Assembly: GCA_964058805.1 (NCBI GenBank)
Contig: CAXKVV010001090.1
Coordinates: 1 to 28,254, forward strand
Direction: 5' to 3'
Length of the DNA stretch: 28,254 nt
Source of the DNA: Schoenoplectus triqueter
Lineage: Eukaryota; Streptophyta; Magnoliopsida; Poales; Cyperaceae
The first letter of the stretch is position 1. The number at the start of each line of letters is the position of its first letter. A program made the position numbers and the translations under genes. Below are positions 20,469 to 28,254 of this stretch, piece by piece. The notes under the pieces were generated by a model that did not search any database, was not told the DNA's origin, and saw only the letters and a program-made list of their open reading frames with translations.

Positions 20469-20473
20469 AGAGG
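20469..20473. repeat. Right target-site duplication of the LTR element
   Basis: AGAGG pairs with GGAGG at 15731-15735. Confidence 0.6.
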
Positions 20474-22007
20474 CTACAAACAAAAATCTTTTGTTACCAA
20501 TTCTAATTAAAGATTTTGATAAAGTTGTATTCATAGTGATGTTCTCTGTCATGAAATACAATCTATCATCTCAAATCCCAGCTGTAAAGTATTGTCTAAA
20601 GTTTATAATATATCATGCACAAATGTAAATAAGAATAAATAAACAAATGATAGTGTGCATGTCCATGCCAAAGAAAAAAAAATCACATAATAGTATAAGA
20701 CTCAATAAAACACAAATCCTATACTTCCATCCCATCAAAACGTTGTTTATATCTACACAGATGGGGAAAAACAAAACACAGGGGCAATTATGGTATATTT
20801 AAAAGCACTTCAATGTTATAAAGGGTTATATTCATAATAGCATGTGTTGATATAGTCCTAAAGGGAAGAAATAAATTTGTCATTTTCGTAGGAGCATGCG
20901 TATGAAATTTTGAATGAAAAGACAAAAATGAAACAGAAATTAGACTTCAGTTATTGTTTTTCTGGTGCATACGTAGTGTCTATGTTCGATTCCGGTACTA
21001 GAATTCATGTTATCAGGGGTTGCAAAGTCTGATAATGAGCTATGATGTGTATTCCACCTAGACAAACACGTTCAAATTTGCTTATGTAATGTGTGGATTA
21101 ATTCGTGGTAATGTTTCACATATCACTGATATGAAGTATTTATTTAATCATATAAATATATATGTATGTGATGTATGATATTGGATCTGATCCACTTTGA
21201 CTTGTTGTATGGATTGTGTTTGTCTCATTAGTAAGGTCATAAATTAGTATTAATTCTATTATCTGAAATATTCATAATTCTAGATAATTAATGTACATTT
21301 TGTGTGATTATCAAACACTGCTTTTAACTGAGGGCTATAAAGATAATTTTTGAATATACATGAATTATGCTATGAATTATGGATAATTAATAGGATATTT
21401 TGTCTGTCTCATTATTTATGAGATTAATGATATCTCTGGACTCCTTGAAGCAGTGATAATTATTATGCATACAATTTGTGATTATGGGATGATCATATAT
21501 ATAAATAATTATGATCATATATATAAATAATTATGATCATATATATAAATAATTATGCATTGAGGATTATGAAAATAATTAATGATTAAGGATGACACTT
21601 CCTACGCTCGATATTAATTAATTAATATTACATAACAAAAGAATTAATACGAAGAAATTAAAGGATCATGATTTTTTTTGTGTGTTGATCGGGTGATCAT
21701 AATGCATTGTTAGATGTCAATTATTATTTATAAATTAATGCATTTCTATCTCTATCTCTACTTCTTATTATACACGTGTACGTAAGTGTCCTGGAACTAC
21801 AACATATCAGATTTATTATTAAATTTTCGAAATCAATATCAAGCGTTAGATACATCTCTGAAGTATCAAATACATCTCATCTCTGCGGTAACAGTGTTGA
21901 AATGCAAATTTCTTTTATTTTGTGATTGTTACACGGAAGGTTGTTATTTCGCTGCCACTCGCCCACTCCTTTCACTCTACGATAGAAACCTCTCTCTTCT
22001 CTTTCTC
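20474..22007. other. AT-rich intergenic sequence
   Basis: No gene recognised. GTTCGATTCC at 20984-20993 resembles a tRNA B box, but no tRNA fold or A box surrounds it. The stretch contains the 22-bp triple repeat noted separately. Confidence 0.45.
21491..21556. repeat. Perfect 22-bp tandem repeat, three copies
   Basis: Three identical adjacent units that start GATCATATATATAAATAA. Their perfection points to a recent expansion or ongoing slippage. Confidence 0.95.
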
Positions 22008-22585
22008 ATTCTAACTAGGGCTGCAAGAAATATTTGTAGTTCGTTCGTGTTCGATTCGAAAAAGTTCGTTCGATTCTAGTTCAAAATTAATTTCAAATCA
22101 AACTGATTCGATTCAAAATTATATCGAATCAAACTCAAACCATGGTGAGTCCGTTCGAAATATGTTCGCGAAATATTATAGTTTAAACTTTTATTATGTT
22201 GTCTGTTTGTGTGACTGTTTGTTTGAATTTGTATTAATTATTTGATTGTTTGAAACTTTGAGTAGTATAAATTTATATGAAATTTTAATTTTTGTTAAAT
22301 GAACTTTTAGTTTTGTATGAATTTATATTAAATTGATATTTTTTATATTTGATTCTATTATTTTGATATGAATTGTGGAATTTATTCACCTAATAATTCT
22401 ATTTCGAACTATTAACGAATCGAACCGAACAGTTCGAACTTTTAACGAATCGAATTTCAAACTATGATTTGAGTTTAAAACTGTCTATTTATTTCAAATC
22501 AAACTAGTTCGAAATAGATTTCAAATCAAACTCAAACACACGTTAATTCATTTGTGTTCGATTCTTTTGCAGTCCTAATTCCAAC
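22008..22585. mobile_element. hAT-like MITE (562 bp) with 8-bp target duplication
   Basis: The element proper is 22016-22577. Its ends are TAGGGCTGCAA and, reversed, TAGGACTGCAA. The flanking 8-mers ATTCTAAC (22008-22015) and ATTCCAAC (22578-22585) match at seven of eight positions, the expected duplication length for hAT. Just inside the ends, both arms have repeated TTCGTTCG/TTCGATTCG and TTTCAAATCAAACT motifs, and the middle is AT-rich. It is non-coding; open frames that cross its left border are chance. Confidence 0.87.
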
Positions 22586-22639
22586 CAAAATAAAATCTAG
22601 GTCAAATTCACATATCTATCGACTCCGATCTGAAACCTC

Positions 22640-24090
22640 CTCTGCCTAGCGCGGTGTGGCACCGTCACGTTGACTCCTCCCAGCGTCGAAGGACAACGTC
22701 AGAGGAATTTGGCCCCATAAATTTGCCGCCCTCACCTCCGCCTTTGTTTATAACCCCGTCGCCATCAATCTTGCTTATCTTTCCTCCGCATCATGCTCCT
22801 CCGACCCTCCCTCGACGACCTGAACTAAATCGCTCTCAACTGTCTCTGCACTATCTTCTCTGCTCTCTTCGCCTCCCTTCTATTTTCTTTCCTCCCACTT
22901 TGCTCTATGTAACCTCTGCTCCCACTAACGCAGTCAGAATCGACCCATGCAGTACGCCTTCTCTCCACATTTTTGAGAGTTTGATTGTGGTAACTTTTTT
23001 TTTTCTCAATTTCTATACTAAAAACAACTATCAGTGATATATGATCCATTAATCTATTAACTCAAAAGCAATTTACTTATCATTTCTCGAATTAGATTAA
23101 TCAATTCATCTCTGAAAAAAATGATTGGGGATTTAATCACGTGACATTTAATTTAGAATGGTTTCGATCTTTTTAATTTTTTGTATCTGTATCTCAATTA
23201 TGGGTTTGTATTTGGCTGTATTTAGGTGCCCTACACAATAGGAAAATGATTGGTGATTTTTTCACTTGTGACATTTAATTTAGAATTGTTCTGATCTTTT
23301 GAATTTTTGTATCTATATCTAAATTAATTATGGGTGTTATGGCTTAGGTGCCCTACACAATATCAGTAATGTACTAGCTGAAGCATCCTTGTCACTTTTT
23401 CATTATAAGTTTATAACTGACTTCTGGAGTTGGTCTATACTCTATACGCATAAACTTCAACCGAAGTTTAGTTCCAGTTGAGTCACAATTTAACTGAACT
23501 TTATGGATTCAATTTACAGGATTTTCACATAAAAAGATATGAAAAAGCTCAAGCTTGAAGTTCATGTGACCCAAATAATCATAATGCTTCGCCATTCAAG
23601 GTACTACTTTTTAGGTTTGATACTTTTAAATCATTTAGTTATTCTTAAGTATGCTTTAAAATCATTTACGTTGTTCAATCAAAAGTTTTCTCACCAAAAA
23701 CTATATCTAATCAATACTTGATGAGTTATGAATGTAGGGCACACTTCATTACACATAATTTATATTTATGTTGATTACAAAATCAAAGGCAGTTTTGCAT
23801 ATTTAACAAGTTGTTATTGTTTTAATCTTTTTTTCTTTTACAGATCGAAAGCTTTCAAAGATAAGTGGTGAGAGCATTTCACGCCATAGGAACATTCAGA
23901 GCAATTTTGTCCCAAACCGAAAGAGGAAAACATTATCAATGTTAGAACCATCCATCGGGGAGAAGGGTCACTTGGTAAATACCGACCACTTGATAGGCAA
24001 TCAATATGCCAGAAAGATACTGGAAACAAATAATCTAGATGAGTCTCCACTCCATTATAGGGTAGTAGAATATCATGGGATAAGTATTTT
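22640..24090 (+). pseudogene. Candidate spliced transcript without a coding frame (relic gene or lncRNA)
   Basis: Three exon-like blocks have credible borders. A CT-rich, GC-richer block (about 22640-22989) ends before GTAACT. Block 23520-23600 sits between TTTACAG and CAAG|GTACTAC. Block 23844-24085 follows a strong pyrimidine tract ending TTTTACAG. The third block is open in one frame for about 80 codons (RKLSKISGESISRHRNIQ, then FVPNRKRKTLSMLEPS, then HYRVVEYHG) and looks protein-like. All three frames of the middle block are stopped unless reading starts at its internal ATG (23539), and joining the blocks does not give a long protein. I do not recognise the product. It could be a dead gene fragment, a captured exon set or a non-coding RNA. 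Confidence 0.3.
23117..23362. repeat. Tandem duplication, unit about 125 bp
   Basis: Copies at 23117-23242 and 23243-23362 both start AAAATGATTGG and both end GGTGCCCTACACAAT, with several small indels between. They lie in the intron-like gap of the candidate spliced transcript. Confidence 0.85.
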
Positions 24091-25436
24091 AATCTACTGC
24101 TATGGTACTGTACACCTCCAGTGCATAATAACATACAAAAATTTTATTGACAAATATATTATTAAGTTTTTACATAAAATTTGCTCAAAAACTTCTTTAT
24201 AATGTCTAAATTATATCACCACGTCAGGAAGTTATCCTTTAGTTTGAATAGTGTAAAAGTTCTCCATTAAATAGCATTCAATTTTTAGAACTTCTTTCTT
24301 AAATTGAAATGATGTATAGTTGAAATCCTCTGATGATAAAAATATACAATAGATTGATTGAATGACTGGTTATTATCTTTAAATTCTCATATTGCTACAA
24401 TAATTATGGCAATTAATGATGAATCTGTTATATTTGGAAAGAGCAAAAATCTCTGTGAAATATTTATAGGTTTCTAATATTTTGCATATTAATTGTTGAC
24501 AATTTATAGTATGCAACATTTAGTATTTTTTTATGTTAGCATATTTTGTGCTGGCATGAGAAGACATTTCTGGAATAAATCATATTATAATCTACTAAAT
24601 AGATTTAGAAAGATATTAATACTTTTATGATGAAGGATTTGATAATATGGTAAATTTAAGAAAATTGAATGCCATGAAAAATTTGAACACCACATCCTTA
24701 GATATCAAATATTTTCTCTTTTACAGGAGGGGAATAATTAACAAGGAATTTTTGTTCAAGTAATTGTAGTTATCATTAATAGTTTAGCACAGTCTATCTG
24801 ATAACACATCTCACATTATTCTCACTGAATTGAACAATTAATGCATATACTGATATCTCTACTTGGTGGGTTTATGATTTTGAGCAGCTTTCGTTGTCTT
24901 ACAATGTAAATTAAATACACAACTAACTATGGATCCTCTGTGGGGATGAATATGCAACCATGATATGAGAGGTTATGCCATCTTTGGTGCATGTAGACAA
25001 GAGATTACAATTTTGGGACAACATGCATGTACAGAATGCCAAAACACCTCAGATAAGAGAAAAAGATAATTGAATGTGTGCATTGTGGTTGTATTGGTTG
25101 TATCAGTAGTGATTAATCAAATTTTCTTTTCGTTTTACTTGATGTGTTGCAATTAACTTATGTTGTCGTGAATTAAATATTGGATTCTGCTCAAGTGGTG
25201 TGCTTTTGTTTGAAATAGACACTTTCTAATTGAGTCCTTGATGTTAAATATGCATCTTTAATATAAATTAATTCAAAAGAGAATTTTCTTCTACATGATA
25301 ATTGATAAATTTTAATTATATATTATATTTAATTAGGGTTTTATCTCTAAAACTATGCATTTTATGTTAATTGTTCAGAATTTATTTAGTTTTTATGTCG
25401 ATTTCGAGATACTGCTGCATTTCTTATTGGATTTCA
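24091..25436. other. AT-rich intergenic sequence
   Basis: No gene, repeat copy or RNA fold that I can support in this 1.3 kb. Confidence 0.5.
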
Positions 25437-25439
25437 GGT

Positions 25440-26500
25440 AATAGAGCTTGAATAAGGACATCAACATGATGAATGAGGTTTGAAGCGAGATGGATCGAAC
25501 TTGCACGAAGAAATTAAGTGAAAAATACTTTCTTGACAGAATTACGAACCGCAATTATCAAAACCGCGGACACAATATTGGGATTGTCGACCCTATTAAG
25601 AAATAACACCCCTTCATCTCAAATATCTCTCAACACTCTGAAGAACTGATCCCAAGCAAAAAGAAGATGAGAACACCATTGGATAAGAGATTTGAGAAGA
25701 AAAACTCAAGAATCGGGCGAGAAATCAAAAATCTTCTTGGTGTATTATTTCTTCTACTATTTTCTCATGTTGTGCTGTTGTCTAAACATGAATTTTTATG
25801 TAATTTTTGACATGATTTGTGGCTAGATACCCTTCTAGAGGTCTAGGTGTAAACTCAATAACTCGGATGGTTTAATTGTACTCGTATGTTGATCTTTTAG
25901 TTCGTATTATTTATGATTGTTGTTTTGTCTAAATTGAATACTTTATTTTAATCAACTACATGTTACTCTAGAAGTGAAACCGAAAACCGAAAGGTACAAC
26001 TGAATATTCTGATCCAAAATAGTAATTTAGGTCATAGGACAAGTACTTTATCGTGAAATCTATTGCTTAAGAGAAAAACGAGAAAATTCTAAAAATTGCA
26101 TGAAGTACTGAAAGATGAAGTACAAAATCTATGTTATACTAAAGTGATTCATTAACCTTAATGGGCTTAGACTTGTAAGATGAAATACTTAACCGTGAAA
26201 TTCGAATTATTTAGGTACGATATCAAACCACGAAAGTTTAAATTTGATACTAAAATATGAAATTGAATTTCCAACAAACACTAGAACATATTAAAAGATC
26301 AAATAGAGTAAATTGACCAAACGAGTGAGAGTGAAACCAAAAACACCTAGAATCTTTTATTTAATAAACTTTTCAGTTGTTGTTGTTGTTGGATTTACGT
26401 TTTAATGCACTTTTAGTTTAATTCAAAATACTCGTTCGATTGTCTAGATTAGTGAACCTTATGAAAAATGATAGTTCACTATTGTCCTTGTGGTTTGACA
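25440..26500 (+). repeat. Possible LTR or leader of a gypsy-type retroelement, degraded
   Basis: Composition and phrases such as GGCTAGATACCCTTCTAGAG at about 25822, ACCGAAAGGTACAACTGAAT near 25987 and CCTTGTGGTTTGACACTCCA near 26488 resemble the long LTR and leader sequences of plant gypsy elements as I know them. No second LTR, primer site or polyprotein is present in the window. Part of it (26094-26296) recurs inverted at 27501-27704, which shows it is repetitive. Confidence 0.35.
26094..26296 (+). repeat. Left arm of a roughly 203-bp inverted repeat
   Basis: Starts AAATTGCATGAAGTACTGAA and ends CTAGAACATATTAAAA. Its reverse complement occurs at 27501-27704 with only scattered differences. 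The spacer is about 1.2 kb. Confidence 0.9.
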
Positions 26501-27500
26501 CTCCAACTACTACTTATCTAAGTCATGCACTTGAGGCTGAAATTGAGTATAAATTATGGTATTTTATTAGATTAGCAGGAAATCCATCAATACATCATTT
26601 GAAATTAAATATTTGTTCAAATATATTTTTCATGTTCATGAGCATTCAAAGTTGAAGAACATCAATGTGTGAAATTTTAGCAATTCAATATATTTTTTTA
26701 TACGAATTAATTCAATTATGTGATGTTTTTTGTTAACCATGGCTATTAGATATTTCATATGCATTTTATTAAATGTGCATAATAATGTTATTTTCTTTAT
26801 TACAAGATTTTTGCTGATAAAGATTAATGTCATCGATATCTTGTTGATTTATATTTAGCACATTTTCTGTTTGAATTTTAGAACCGTTGTAACACACGGA
26901 CAATATAAAAATCATCGGCTATGTTGAGTCCAAAAGCCACGAGTCCAAGCTTAATAAAAACGTTGGAAAACTTGAGCTAAACCATAATTTTTTGAAATGT
27001 TGATTTCTGATATACAATTTTCTTATTTTACAATTCCATCTTCATTAAAATTAAATTACAACATTTCTTTGTTTTTTTTTGGGCGATTATGAAGGAAAGA
27101 ATTGAAGAAAATATCCATGTATATTAGAATCTCATTTCCTGTCCATTCAGTTTTTTTAATTAAAAAAAATAAGACTAAGATTGTGCCAAAATTTACACCC
27201 CTAATCTAAATCGAGTTTTAAACCAGATTTTTTTTTCTTCTAATATTTATTTGTTTATATAATTGAAAGCCATCTAGCTTATGGATGCAACTTTTTTAAT
27301 TATTAATTTATAATCGCTAACAACTAGGACCTTTGAATAATGCTGGTGCCTAGAAGCAATGGATATTTGAATAAACATTTGAGTTGGACATTGTTTTTAA
27401 TTAGTAGACCTGAGATCAAGTTGGAAAAATAAAACAATAAAAAATATTGTCTATAAAAACTCGGCTTTTGAATTCAGAAAAATTGCATGAAAACTCGGCT
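26501..27500. other. Spacer between the inverted arms
   Basis: AT-rich sequence with no recognised gene. AAAACTCGGCTTTT occurs twice (27456-27469 and 27490-27503), the second copy at the edge of the right arm. Confidence 0.5.
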
Positions 27501-27704
27501 TTTTAATATGTTCTAGTGTTTGTTGGAAATTCAATTTTATATTTTAATATCAATTTAAACTTTCGTGGTTTGATACCGTACCTAAATAATTCGGATTTCA
27601 CGGTTAAGTATTTCATCTTACAAGTCTAAGCCCATTAAAGTTAATGAATCACTTTAGTATAATATAGATTTTGTACTTCATTTTTCAGTACTTCATGCAA
27701 TTTC
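27501..27704 (-). repeat. Right arm of the inverted repeat
   Basis: Reverse complement of 26094-26296, running from TTTTAATATGTTCTAG to CTTCATGCAATTT. High similarity suggests the inversion or insertion is much younger than the outer LTR element's divergence. Confidence 0.9.
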
Positions 27705-28254
27705 TAACATATATAATCTGCCTCTTATCAAAACTAACTCTTTTATTTTGTATATAAATTATACTTAAAAATATAAAAAATTAAAATAAAATGTCAAAAC
27801 AGAAAAATATAATTTGATATTTTATATAAATATAAATTAACATTAAAAAATATATATAATCGTTAATATATTAGGTCTTTACACATCAACCTTTATCCGG
27901 CCCTTAGAGTCTGGAGAGTTTGGTAAAGAATGATCTTCGCAAGGATAAGAATCACCTCTTAAGAATCAAGTCATTTGAACCCAATCTTTTAAGGCCTCTA
28001 ATACACTGAATTCACATCTTGTGGAGTACTTTACTGGGTAAATTGCCCGAATTTGAGTGGGCGTGTGAATCTATGGGTGGAGATTAAATTCGGACAATTC
28101 GTAGTACAAATATAACAGCGATATCGAATTCGAAGAGTTACTCTACTGTAGAGTTTTTTAGAGAATAATTATTCTATTAATCTGATCTTTATCGGACTCT
28201 TTTATAAATCTGGTTTTTGAGAAAGATGCCTACCAGAAGCTTATCAACAGATAT
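27705..28254. other. Unassigned sequence at the window end
   Basis: The first part is AT-rich. From about 27880 composition is more balanced, but I find no domain, splice pattern or repeat match within the window. It may be the edge of a gene or element that continues outside. Confidence 0.4.

Noticed and set aside
20984..20993. tRNA B-box-like GTTCGATTCC (possible tRNA or SINE)
   Set aside because: There is no cloverleaf, no A box at the right distance and no SINE tail.
21786..22079. 97-codon frame ending inside the hAT-like MITE
   Set aside because: It crosses the MITE border, which is set by the 8-bp target duplication, so the frame is accidental.
22654..23037. 127-codon proline/leucine-rich frame
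   Set aside because: Low-complexity translation of a CT-rich block, with no domain and a stop shortly after the likely splice junction. It is kept only as an exon-like block.
25031..25042. Minus-strand TTGGCATTCTGT, identical to the first 12 bases of miR394
   Set aside because: The match stops after 12 bases, and the possible stem with 24966-24990 is weak and lacks the conserved miR394 star arm.
27170..27230. Possible second copy of the long inverted-repeat element's core (ATCGAGTTTTAAACCAGAT)
   Set aside because: The similarity covers under 20 bases and lacks the neighbouring blocks.

Overview
This is a window of AT-rich nuclear DNA from a flowering plant, almost certainly a eudicot. The signs are long AT-rich stretches with (AT)n microsatellites, an intronless C2H2 zinc-finger gene with the plant-specific QALGGH finger and EAR tail, a Ty1/copia retrotransposon with a plant initiator-tRNA-type primer site, a broken plant-mobile-domain gene and many foldback/MITE-type DNA transposons. 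I cannot name the species.

Only one gene looks intact: a ZFP6-like single C2H2 zinc-finger transcription factor on the minus strand (5952-6590). It has a plausible TATA box, a CT-rich leader, a telobox and a poly(A) signal. Everything else I can identify is mobile or repetitive DNA.

Layout. 1-2565: AT-rich DNA and a multiply broken plant-mobile-domain (MAIN/MAIL-like) pseudogene. 2641-4882: a minisatellite, a 472-bp foldback element with an internal duplication, one copy of a dispersed repeat, and a first member of a MITE family with CTTTGCRAAG-type ends. 4883-7720: the zinc-finger gene and its flanks. 7721-9655: two further MITEs of that superfamily, an (AT)n tract, a hAT-like MITE rich in GGGTC repeats, and a second, inverted copy of the dispersed repeat carrying an 83-bp tandem duplication. 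10445-11690: a 1.25-kb foldback element whose two arms carry matching reading frames. 12565-13535: a long-inverted-repeat element. 13536-15730: no genes seen. 15731-20473: a 4.7-kb retroelement with short LTRs (about 180 bp), flanked by a near-perfect 5-bp target duplication. It contains a broken copia integrase/RT/RNase H region ending in the polypurine tract and 3' LTR of a different copia family, so it is nested or chimeric. 20474-22007: AT-rich DNA with a 22-bp x3 repeat. 22008-22585: a hAT-like MITE with an 8-bp target duplication. 22640-24090: exon-like blocks with good splice sites but no continuous reading frame. 25440-27704: LTR-like sequence and a pair of roughly 203-bp inverted arms 1.2 kb apart. 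The last 550 bases hold nothing I recognise.

The features do not form a shared pathway. The picture is one small regulatory gene in a transposon-dense region. All similarities were judged by eye. Family names rest on recognised motifs, and element borders are approximate unless a target duplication is stated.
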